Below are positions 1-10,380 of a stretch of 64,000 nt of DNA, piece after piece. The position numbers were made by a program, and so were the translations under genes. The first letter of the stretch is position 1; every line of letters begins with the position of its first letter. Source of the stretch: Pogona vitticeps (Eukaryota; Chordata; Lepidosauria; Squamata; Agamidae); NCBI RefSeq assembly GCF_051106095.1, contig NC_135785.1, positions 96,965,001 to 97,029,000 on the forward strand, written 5' to 3'. The notes under the pieces are model-generated. The model saw nothing but the letters and a program-made list of their open reading frames with translations, was not told where the DNA came from and made no database searches.

Positions 1-1380
1 CAGATATAGAATCAGCATTTTCTGAAGCTTTCTCTACTGAAGCTGGGAGCAACTTCTCCTCCTTAATGTTCTTTTGTCCAGAGTCATTGAGAAACAATTC
101 CTAACTCTGTCCCTATAGTTAACTGCCACCCAGCGCATCAGGACGCCTTGCTGCTGCTACATGGATGTGATAATGCACCAAATGAATCAGCAAGTGTAAA
201 AAAAATTCTGAACTGGCCTCATATCCTTGATCTGTCTGTCCACAGTCCTGGATTAAGCAACCAGACCTGGCAGAGCTATTTTACAAAGGAAGTGTTTATT
301 TCTCAACCTGGCAGGGCCTTACCTTAAGGACATCTCCTGCTGTGTCTCAGTCACACAAGGCACCATAACAGGAAGCCTGGAAGCAAGAAACAAAATTGGA
401 TTAAGTCTCTGAAATGAAGAGCTACCTTGAGCTCCTGAGTGCTAAAGGATTTGGTGGTGGTAATGAATCCTTTCACAGTGACTGCTCAGAGAGGCCAGGC
501 ATAGGCCAGGTTGTCAAAGGCTGGCTGCCACTGGCAGAGCTACTTCGAACCTTAGAAACAAAGCTTGCTGAGAGCTGAGCAATTTTCACTCGATCCCGGA
601 AAGGGGGAAAAAAGAGAAAGGAAGAGGAAAGGGAGAAGAGAGGGAGAGAACAGGGTATATTTGTGAATTGTGATTGCGTAGCTCAAAGGAATTTACAGTG
701 GGAAATAATAAAATAAACGTGAGTAGGCTGAGCAACAACAAATAGCTGGAGAGGAGAGCTACATGGTCCAAGAGCTGCAGACTTCAAAAACGATGAAGAT
801 CTTTCATTTGGCAGCCAGATTTTTGCTTGTAAACTCTACTTTGGTACCAGTATTTCAACTTTGGCATCTTACGTAGCCCAAATTTACAGCAGGGCTGTAA
901 AAGCAAGTGGATTGGGTTCAGTTTACAGAAAAGTGTGATAAAACCTTAAGAGTTTTAAGGGTTTAGTTTATCCCTTAAACTATTCTCTTTCAAAAAAAGC
1001 CAGAAGCATTTGAAAGAGGAAGTATTCTGGATGATTCTGTTATGCAATTTATCTTGAACAAAAAAGGCAAACAAATAAAATTAATATTAAGGAAGCCCTA
1101 ACATCATATCTATTTAGTCTGTAATATTTAAATACAAGGTTTTTGTTCCTTTATCCAATGACCCTTGAAATACTGGTGGATCTAATGATCAGATGGGAAT
1201 TGTATTCACAGTTCTACAGACAAGAATACACCCCTAACCACCCATATTACACATTCATCAGAGATCAGAAGTAGCAATGTATAGTATTTCCCATGTTGCA
1301 CTGCCTAGTAATATGGATTATTGCTATATCACCTTTTGGCAGAGTTAGGACAAATTCAGATCTGTCTGGTATGGCCCAAA
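1..1380. other. Unassigned intergenic DNA
   Basis: I see no gene, exon with splice borders or recognised repeat here. A purine-rich run lies at 596-660. Confidence 0.5.
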
Positions 1381-1390
1381 AATGTTGACA

Positions 1391-1550
1391 ATGAGTTTGT
1401 TTGTTTGTTTGTTTGTTTGTTTGTTTGTTTGTTTGATTGATTGATTGATTGATTGATTTGATTTGATTTGATTTGATTTGATTTGATTTGATTTGATTTG
1501 ATTTATACCCCGCCCATCTAGACCAAAGGTCTACTCTGGGCGGCATTACA
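1391..1550 (-). repeat. (GTTT)n/(GATT)n/(GATTT)n microsatellite with an L2-like LINE tail
   Basis: Tandem GTTT, then GATT, then GATTT units lead into taccccgcccatctagacc...ctctgggcggc. That is the reverse complement of the 3' tail typical of squamate L2/CR1-type LINEs (a GCCGCCCAGAGTGG-like sequence followed by a short tandem tail). The microsatellite probably grew from that tail. Confidence 0.6.
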
Positions 1551-3390
1551 AATTTAAAAACCAGTAAACATGCAATAAATCCAAGATGGTAAAATGTGAA
1601 TTTAAGGATAGCATGTCTATTCCGAATTTAGGAATAGCATGTCTGTTCCGAAGCAGGTTCCACTAAATTTAATGAGGCTCATTCTCAGGTAAGTGAATAC
1701 AGGGTTTCAGGTTGAATCTGGTACGGAGATGCCTCGGGTGAAACAGATGTGTCTGTTTGGGCTCTCCTTCTGCGGATCTCAATTGTCCTGTCCAACTCTC
1801 AGTCATCTAGCATTCCACTCTCTCAGTCCCACCCTTCTGACGGATTGACACCACCTGATTTACATGGTGCCTCACACTGTATCAATGTTACACCATGGCA
1901 TGCTGGGGAGGGGGTGATTTCAGTGTTTCTCCAGGGATAGCAAGAACTGCATGTCCCTGTGGATTGCTGCTTCAAACACTCCATCTGAACATCAAGAAAA
2001 TGGTTGCAGATAGGGCTATTTCCAAAAGGCAAAAAATTCAAGGCTTCATGTTAACATGAAGAAGTTGAAACATACAGTATGTAAACTAGTTTCAGAAAGC
2101 CATCCAATCTATTATAACACAGCAGACAAGATGGTTTTTCTGAGTCAAAAGTTAGAAATCTATAAGTTTGATAGAGTGTGGAGGGCCTGCAATCTGCTGG
2201 TGGTTTTGAATTACATTGGGATGTGATACATCTCGATTTGGAAGGGACAATTTTTGTTCTTCTGCAAACCTTAAGGTTATCCTAAATATGTTTACAGATC
2301 TGGCTTGAATGTGGATGATGCTGTATTAGGACTTGAAGAAATTATATTTGCTATTAATGTATACGATACTTATCAAATAAATGTTCAATTTTTTTCGCAG
2401 AATATCTTCTGCTCTTCATACATCCTTTCAGTCTCCATTCCATCAACTATCCACAGTTCTTGGAAACAGTCAATCCTGATGGAACTACAGTGCCTTAAAC
2501 CGTGGGAGCTCAACTCACTGTCGTATTCTCAGTGGGAGAGTAGCCAACTACAAATTGTATTTCTAACTGCAGGGGGGGAAATACTTCTCTCCATCCTAAG
2601 TGATACTTTGAAAATGAAGAAAGCTTGGGATAATTACAGTTGAGTTATATATGGGAAGATTAAGACAGTAAATCGGTTCTTATACTTAGTGCAGAATTTA
2701 AGAAGGGTGAAAGGGGAGTACGTCCCCTGGCAACATATTGAGAGGCAATGGAATTAGAGACTTCAGGCAAGCAGCTGAGGAAAAGCATAGTGGCATGATG
2801 TACCACTGGGTTTTGAAGCTAAAGTATCAACTACTTGACAATGAAGAAAAATATTTTTGTAGAAATGGAATGAAGATCCCTTTCTGGAGTCCTTGTGAAT
2901 TTGGCACACAACTTCTCTTGCCTGGAAACTGGACCTACTCCTCAATGGCTTCTTTTGATTTCCTGAAATTGCTGCTTGTGTGTGCCAGAGAGAAGACCTT
3001 ACCTGCTCCTGAGTAATCCAGTCCTTCTTAATGGTCAAGAGATGTGCAGCAGTGAGGAAAGTAGAAACAGAGGCGGGTAAAACTAACAGGAGAGGTTACA
3101 AAGTGGCAAATTGGGTGCACAGGAGTTGAAAAAAGGGATAGAAAATGCCCACTGGGATGATTAGAACTGGTAAGTGGGGGAAACAGCCAGATCTGATGTG
3201 TAAAGGCAGTGGGAAATGGCATTCAGAAATAGGTAGAGTGGGTAAGTGTGGGTTTGTTTTTTTAAAGGAGGGGACAGCTAAGTTTTGTGGGTAAGAGCAA
3301 TGGGGAAAGGGTGGCAAGAGCCAGATCAAATGGGTGAAAATGTGGGAGGGTGAAGAAAGTAAGTCTGTGTCAGTATACTTAATGGGGTGA
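1551..3390. other. Unassigned DNA with one small tandem duplication
   Basis: The region holds an imperfect tandem duplication of about 26 bp at 1600-1651 (unit gaatttaaggatagcatgtc plus ctattcc, second copy slightly diverged). A 112-codon open frame at 2305-2643 has no recognisable homology or splice borders. Nothing else is recognised. Confidence 0.5.
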
Positions 3391-3394
3391 GTGA

Positions 3395-4756
3395 AAGAAG
3401 CTGGGCTTAGTAGCCTGCTGGACAAGGTTCTCTTCAAAATGGGAGAGGCCATGCCTGCCGCCTGCCTCCAGGCTGAACGCTCAGATGTCAGGGTTTCCCA
3501 TCTGTTGAGGTCCATTCCTAAGGCCTTCAGATCCTGCTTGCAGATATCCTTGTATTGCAGCTGTGGTCTCCCTCTGGGGTGCTTTCCTTGCACTAATTCT
3601 CCACACAGGAGATCTTTCGGAATCCGACCATCAGCCATTCTCACAACATGCCCAAGCCAACATAGATGTTGCTGTTTCAGTAATGTATACCTGCTAAAAA
3701 TTCCAGCTTGTTCTAGGACTACTCTATTTGGAACTTTGTCCTGCCAGGTGATACCATAAATGCATCGGAGACAATGCATATGGAACATGTTCAGCTTCCT
3801 CTTCCGCCATGCACAAAGGGTCCAGGACTCACTGCAGTACAAGAGTGTGCTCAGGACACAGGCTCTATAGACCTGGATCTTGGTATATGCCGTCAGCTTC
3901 TTACTGAACCATAGTCTCTTGTGAGTCTAGAGAACATGGTAGCTGCTTTGCCAATGCGTTTATCCAGCTTGACATTTAGAGCAAGTGTGTTAGAGATCGT
4001 TGAGCCAAGGTACACAAAGTCATGAACAACCTCCAATTCTTTGTGGAGATGGTAATAGAGGGAGGTGAGTCCACGCCCTGGCCCATGACTTGTGTTTTCT
4101 TCATGCTGGTTGCTAATCCAAAGTCTTGGCAGGCCTTGCTAAAACAATTCATTAGTTGTTGGAGGTCTTCAGCAGAGTGGGCAATAAACGCTGCATCATA
4201 GGTGAAGAGGAAGTCTCGCATGCATTTCAGTTGGACTTTGGTCTTTGCTCTGAATGTAGAAAGATTAAAGAGCTTTCTATCTGATCTAGTCCAGAGATAG
4301 ATACCTTCTGTTGCAGTTCCAAAGGCGTGCTTCAGCATGACAGCAAAAAAGATCCCAAAAAGGGTTGGCATGAGGACATAGCACTGTTTCACTCTCCTTC
4401 AGATATCAAAGGGATCTGATGTTGAGCCATCAAAAACTACAGTGCCCTTCATTTCCTTATGAAAGGACCTGATTATTTAAGGAGTTGAGGCGGACAAAGT
4501 TGGTTCATTGTCCAACTCTTCCAAGACAGGCAAGCACTCGATGCTATTTAATGCCTCTTCGGTTACTACATTCTTTCTGGAATATAGCTCAGAGTAGTGC
4601 TGCACCCAGCGTTCCATCTGCTGTGCTCAGTCCCAGATGATCATGCCAGTAGCAGACTTCAAGGGAGCAGATTTCTTCTTTATTGGACCTAAAGCCTGCT
4701 TGATACCATCATACATTCCCTTGATGTTACCTATGTCCGCTGCTATCTGTATCTGA
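3395..4756 (-). mobile_element. 5'-truncated non-LTR retrotransposon (RTE/Proto2-like), RT to C terminus
   Basis: Minus-strand frames encode reverse-transcriptase and downstream LINE sequence: LFGIFFAVMLKHAFG, then further on CLRCIYGITWQDKVPNRVV, LCWLGHVVRMADGRIPKDLL and RGRPQLQYKDICKQDLKALG. The RT active site normally FADDA reads FTYDA, and several frameshifts and stops split the frame. The element is therefore dead and old. A 3' fragment of the same LINE type, with its C-terminal zinc finger, lies in the opposite orientation at 35922-36183. Confidence 0.75.
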
Positions 4757-6200
4757 GAGCAGAGCTGAAGCCTTCTTGTTATGATAGTTAAAAATGTGTA
4801 AACAGGGATGTGTCATTTGTATTTTTGTGGGGTTGGGCTCCAGCTCCCAGAAACCTCCAAGAGCAGTGTTTCCTGGGCATGGTAGTATTGCAGCCTTTAC
4901 GGCACTATAGAGGGTGCTTTCCAAACAAGTTATGATGCCCAAGTGGCAAATTCCTTTTTTATACATTCACAACAGTAAAGACGGCCTGAGACAGCTGTGC
5001 AACCTTGCAGCTAGGCCCTGGTCCAGGTCAGAGAAATGTAGGTGTCTGCAGGTGTAGGTCTGTGGGATGGAACTCCCAGAATTCTGCCAGAGAATTTCTA
5101 AGAGTTACCATCCAAGAAAACAAGCAAAAAATGAATGGCACATCCCTGTTAGTGAAGCCCTGGGCTTTTCCTTCCAACATTTTACATGGCTGAAATCATG
5201 TCACACAACTCTGTATTTTAAAGGCTGTTGACATCAGCTGTGGAATTTAATAATTCACTAAAACTCTCCCATCCCATCCACCCCATCAGATTCCAAGACT
5301 CCCACCCAATTGCCTTTGACCTGGGGAATCCTTTGGGGGCCTTGGGATCCAAAAATCATCATCGCCAGTCCCACCACCAGGATCAAGACCACTGGCAGTG
5401 ATTTTCAGATATTGCAATCTTCATTCTGGCCCATTCTGAGGCTCCCAAAGGCTTCACCAGGTTCAAAGGGATCTCTAGGGAGCCTCAGACCCTGAGGAAG
5501 GCGGATAGGAAGGTTTAAAATTAAGATGTAATTATGTGGCATGATCCTTATATGCGCAGAGCTGCACAACAGGAATCCAGCCATTGAAATGTATACAGAT
5601 CATACAATGCATCCAATGTCACAGAATCCAGCTTTTTGTGGTTGAGACTTCAGATGACCTTCTCCTTCCTACCTGTTTTTTAATACCTGGTAATCTCCAT
5701 TACACACAGTGAACCGCTTCAATATTCAGTGAAAGCAAAGACTGCAGAAATATGCACAATGTATATAGGAATAACACAGATGCTTCCAATAGGAAGCATC
5801 TGTGTTATTTTCATTGATCCACTGAGTTCTGGTAGGAGGATTCACAAGTAAGCAAGACCTGTAAGAGAAAATGAATACAACATTTGAAATGCACAGCACC
5901 GGCAAACCATTTAAAAACCCACTGATGAGCGCACTTGCATTCATTTTAAATATACCTGGAAAATGGCAAACAAAAAGCAATTACAATTCAAGAAGTTTTA
6001 ATTCCAAGTAATACACTGAAGTACTTTTCTACAGCTTTTTAATTGGAAAACACACTCCTGATTACATTTATTGCACATTTAAAGCCGGACCTATTTGAAT
6101 AAAATATTAAGGAACGTCACCTTAATACTTTCACATAACAATACCATTCCCCAAGAATCAGAAAATTTGCCCAAAGCTGTGTCTGCAAAATAATACAGGC
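4757..6200. other. Unassigned DNA
   Basis: No gene or recognised transposon is seen. A perfect hairpin at 5770-5809 is listed separately. Confidence 0.45.
5770..5809. repeat. Perfect 18-bp hairpin with a 4-base loop
   Basis: The arm aataacacagatgcttcc is followed by the loop aata and the exact reverse complement of the arm. The stem is shorter than a typical pre-miRNA, and flanking pairing is not evident. It looks like a snap-back (template-switch) inverted duplication rather than an RNA gene. Confidence 0.6.
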
Positions 6201-6204
6201 TTTA

Positions 6205-6540
6205 GTTTCTAGCTATTTATTTAAATGCATATGCTCACTGTATGCTCCCAAGGCAATTTACAATAGATTGAAAACGAGGGAAAAACAAATTAAATGTTTA
6301 AAACATCATGAAAATATTTGATTAGATTTTAAAAATATTCTTAAAATATATTTACAATATTTAAAAACAGATTCCAAATATTCTTCAAAATCCAGTGTTT
6401 AGAAAGCAGTCTTAGAGATCAAAGGCTGGTTCCCTTTCCAAAAAAAAAAGAAGGATTAGCTGCTCCTTGGAAGCTCAGCATCCATTGGCAAGGAATTCCA
6501 CATGCCAGGAATGGGATTATTACATGAATCAACCATGCTA
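6205..6540 (-). mobile_element. L2/CR1-like LINE 3' fragment
   Basis: Sequence such as tatttatttaaatgcatatg, gctcccaaggcaatttacaa and ggcaaggaattccacatgcc matches, in reverse complement, the 3' UTR and tail of squamate L2-type LINEs (compare 43640-44330). It is diverged and noncoding. Confidence 0.4.
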
Positions 6541-7100
6541 GTTTTGTTACTAATTGGCTGAAACTGGAATTTAAATTGCAGCTGCTGTGGGGCAGCCTCT
6601 AGATTTTTTCTGATTTCCTCTCCTTGCTCTCCTTCACCCAGCCCAGTCTACATACCTTCAAGGAAACACAATGTTTAATCGGAGAGGACTGCCATACAAC
6701 AACCCAGAATTCTCCTGCTGTACATAATCAGGTATCCCAAGGAAACCAGCCAATGTTGCTGTTTGATATAAAGCTCCTAATTGTTCTATCTGCCCCACTC
6801 CATACCTGACTCATTCACAGAGGGTGGAGAATGGATAACGTCATAGGAATTCATCATGTCCATATCCAGTAGGTATAGAATAATCACCTAAGCACAGTTG
6901 TGAGCCACAGGAGGCTATTGTGAGTGTTTCTGCATCACAAAAGACACCTCCACCCTGTTTCCAGCCCTCTCCTGCCTCAGTTTCTCCACATTTCACCCAA
7001 TGATCAACTGTCACTCCCCAGAATTCCAGAACTCCACCCCCACTCCAATGCAGAATGCTCACAGAAATTTTTAAAGGCCCTACATATCATTGCAGGGACT
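6541..7100. other. Unassigned DNA
   Basis: Nothing recognised. Confidence 0.4.
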
Positions 7101-7126
7101 CTGTTCCCTTGGTATATAAAAGTATA
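7101..7126 (+). repeat. 26-bp direct repeat, left copy (probable target-site duplication)
   Basis: ctgttcccttggtatataaa plus agtata is repeated exactly at 7959-7984. The two copies bracket an 832-bp insert that contains part of a BovB and the end of a Penelope-like element. Confidence 0.7.
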
Positions 7127-7489
7127 GAAACTTGCAAATTCATTTTAAAGAAAGAACACCTCCCAAAGCATCTAACAAGAATCTGTGAGCTTACAGATTG
7201 CTGGTGGTAGACACTGAAAAAGAAAAGAATTTTCAACAAAAACAAAGGTCAGGGAGTCTCTGTGGATCTGCCAATTAAGGCCACAGTTTAGAGCAGCTAA
7301 GACACAGGATGTCAGGATGTTCCTTGAAAATACACAGGCTTCAAAGAACAAAAGGGGCAGAGGTTACCTTGTTTGGGTCTCTGACAGCTTAGAGTAAATA
7401 TCTCAGGAGGAGGGATGCCAACCATGAGGTGCAATGTTTATAGTCTCAGTTATGTTTTAGTGTATAGTTTTGTCCCCCTTCATGGATTG

Positions 7490-7825
7490 CTGCATTGTCA
7501 TGGCAAAGGGGCTTGAGTAATTCAGAGAAGCTATGGGCTATGCCGTGCAGGGACACCCAAGACAGACAGATCATAGGGGAGAGTTCTGACTAAACGCGAT
7601 CCACCTGGAGCAGAAACTGGCAAGCCACTCCAGTATCTTTGCCAAGAAAACCCCATGAACAGAAACAAAAGGCTAAAAGATATGACATTGGAAGATGGGA
7701 CCCTCAGGTCGGAAGGCATCCAACATGCTACTGAGGAAGAGCGGAGGATAAGGACAAGTAACTCCAGAGCTAATGAAGTGGTTGGGCCAGCTGTGGACAT
7801 GCCTGGAAGTGAAAGGAAAGTCCGA
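7490..7825 (+). mobile_element. BovB/RTE LINE fragment (5' region)
   Basis: Plus-strand translation gives the BovB-type string KPLQYLCQENPMNRNKRLKD, then MTLEDGTLRSEGIQHATEEE, then VDMPGSERKVRC. These match the segment that precedes the endonuclease domain in squamate/ruminant BovB as recalled. The fragment stops abruptly where PLE sequence begins at about 7826. Confidence 0.65.
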
Positions 7826-7958
7826 TGTATTCGCGAAGGCTTTCATGGCCGGGATCTAATTGTTGTTGTGGGTTTTTCGGGCTCTTTGGCCATGTTCTGA
7901 AGGTTGTTTTTCCTAACGTTTCGCCAGTTTCTGTGGCCGGCATCTTCAGAGGACAGCA
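7826..7958 (-). mobile_element. Penelope-like element terminal fragment
   Basis: It is near-identical to 20818-20950 (tattcgcgaaggctttcatg ... ccggcatcttcagaggacag), the 3' end of the PLE at 20818-22524. The match ends exactly where the right-hand 26-bp direct repeat begins, so this is a 5'-truncated copy in minus orientation. Confidence 0.8.
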
Positions 7959-7984
7959 CTGTTCCCTTGGTATATAAAAGTATA
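7959..7984 (+). repeat. 26-bp direct repeat, right copy
   Basis: Identical to 7101-7126. It directly abuts the truncated end of the PLE fragment. Confidence 0.7.
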
Positions 7985-10210
7985 CCAAGCCTGGATGTTA
8001 ACAACACTGATGGTGGCAGTCAACATGGTCCACAGCAGCCATTCTCAACAGGGGCCATATGGCCCCCTGGAGTGCCCTAGCACATTTGAAGGGGGCTACA
8101 AATCAGAAACAATTCTCCACACATGACCTTGCAAGGTTCATTATGCAACTTAAACTATCTTGATTTGGGCTATATTTCTTTCATATTGTGCTTATGGCTG
8201 TGGCCAACCAAAAAAGAAAGGTGGAGAATGGCTGGTTTACAGGATGCCCTTCTGAGCTCATACATGCTTTGTAATTCTGGGTATCAATGCGAGGGAGGTT
8301 TTTAGGATCTAAAAGGGATTATCTTCTTTCCCACAAATCAATTAGCAAAATTCTTCTTTATGCCTCTGGTTTGCCTTCCCTCTTCCTGTTTGTCCTGTTT
8401 GCTTTGCCCTCTCTTCCTTTCTGGCTGTTAATCACAGCAGACATGTAAATTCTGCTCATGCCCTCTAGACTATGGTGGATTGAGCTTCTCAGATGGTGGA
8501 GGCTGGACTTTCTTTTATCTTTTTTACTCTTCTGATTGTACATGAAATTTAACTGTAAGTAAAGATTTTTTTCTTTTCTACTTAAATCAATTGTAGCGTA
8601 TATATATATATATATGCAAAGGGTTAATTTAATTTTGAAAACAGTAGGGCTAGGTGGAAGCTGGGAGTTTTTTTAGTCTCTCCTTTACATTTCCCCTGTG
8701 CTGTAGCTGTTTGTTTCTATACTTTATATTCTACTAATTATAAGGGAATTACCCTTTTTTTCAAAATATATACCTCCCCAGAAACAAGTCCCACTGAACT
8801 TATTGGACTTGTTTCTGAGTAGATAGGCATAGGACTGGGTGGTATTCATTTATTTATGGGACTCAATGTGGCTACCAATAATTAAAATACAAGTAAAACT
8901 AAAAAAGGACAATAATTGTGCAGTTAAAAAGCAATAATATTAAAAATTGATCATACAATCACTAAAACAACTTTTAAAAGATAGCTCGGTCACACATACA
9001 CTGTCAGGCCTTCAAAACTCCATGTGTTACTCAACACATTAAAAACAATAATCTGAGGGGCAGGAGGATTCCTATTGAGACTGCCTATCCCACAATATTT
9101 TTTTCATCTGCACAGTACTAATATTATGAAGAGGCCAAGTTCAGGACCCTCAGGTGAGGGGGGGGGGGAGTCTAGACAGATAATGCTTAAAGTATTGCAT
9201 CGATTTAAATTAAAAGCCTGAGAGAAAACATAAATGAGCAAGATCACTGGAAAGCCATTGAAATTATTGGAAACCTATTACTCAGATCCTAACAAGAGAT
9301 GCCAAGTCTTTAAAACAAACAAACCTAGATGTTAAATTAAAAGAAAATTTCATGTAGCCATTACCACATTTTGCACTAAAGTCCAGTGAGAAGAATTAGC
9401 ACTAAATGAAGAGTGTGTTTTCTTAAAAAAAATCTCTTACTGCCATCTTCTGGTCATTATTTATTACTTTTTTTCCAGTTTATAACATTGTTGCCACAAC
9501 TGTCTCCAGATGCTGAACTATATTTTATTTTTGCAAAGACTGGGAACAGCAAGAAGATTACAAAGCAGTGGGGAGAAGTAGATTAAAGTATGAGACTCTC
9601 AAAACACAGACAATGGACAAATCAAATCACAAAGTCTGAGGTAGGGCAACACTTTTATTGGATCAATTAAAAGTTACAAATAAGATCAGCTTTCAAGTTC
9701 TCCAGAACTCTTCATCAAATGTGGTATAAAACCTGAGGCTAAAGCAAATAGTTCATAAAGTCTTTATCTCTGGTATGAAGGCAGACCGCCAACAAAGGAA
9801 AAATGAGTTTAGGTTCCATGTGAGACAGAGGTAATGAAAGTATTAATTGGCAGTGCCTTTTTTCTCTCCATGCAAAAGCCTGTTTGCCTCTTTCCCCAGT
9901 ATACATGCTGATTGCCTTAGGTAAAATCAGAGCTCAATCACACCTGACAAAAGAACCACAGTTATACCAATTTGGCCATTATTTAGATCATTTATTTCAT
10001 AAACCTCTGTTCACATGAGACATGGCCAACATAGATTCATCTACTCCAGCAATCAGTTTATTTCATCTTCACCAGGAAGGTTGTTTTAAATTGTAGCAAG
10101 GATGTGTTGCTTCATTCATTATTGTTTCAGTGTGTGTGAATGTTGCTGTTGATTTATTTCCTTTTTGAAGGATTTGGTTTTCTGGGTGCTGTGGCCACTT
10201 TATGGCCACT
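7985..10210. other. Mostly unassigned DNA with old repeat scraps
   Basis: At 8040-8100 the sequence tctcaacaggggccatatgg resembles a hAT-type end. Lower-confidence items are a (TA)n run at about 8597-8616, a palindromic stretch at 8782-8830 of a common amniote repeat type, and G-runs near 9160. A repeat-like block at 9635-9765 (ctccagaactcttcatcaaa) is related to 10880-11010. No genes are seen. Confidence 0.4.
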
Positions 10211-10227
10211 ATGTACATTTTTTTAAA

Positions 10228-10380
10228 AAAATTGTCGTCGTCTAGTCGTTTAGTCGTGTCCGACTCTTCGTGACCCTATGGACCAGAGCACGCCAGGCCC
10301 TCCTATCTTCCACTGCCTCCCGTAATTGTGTCAAATTCATCTTGGTTGCTTCGATGACACTGTCCAACCATCTCATCCAT
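10228..10380 (-). mobile_element. BovB LINE 3' end
   Basis: In reverse complement this encodes the BovB C terminus (…WLDSVIEAT…, …RRAWRALVHG…). It shares blocks such as ccagagcacgccaggccctc with the reverse complement of 55500-55640. Severely 5'-truncated. Confidence 0.75.

Noticed and set aside
2305-2643. 112-codon plus-strand open frame
   Set aside because: No recognisable domain, no splice-site context, and a composition expected by chance in AT-rich DNA.
5726-5980. 84-codon minus-strand hydrophobic frame
   Set aside because: It runs through the snap-back hairpin and shows no family similarity or splice borders. Considered as a possible transporter exon and dropped.
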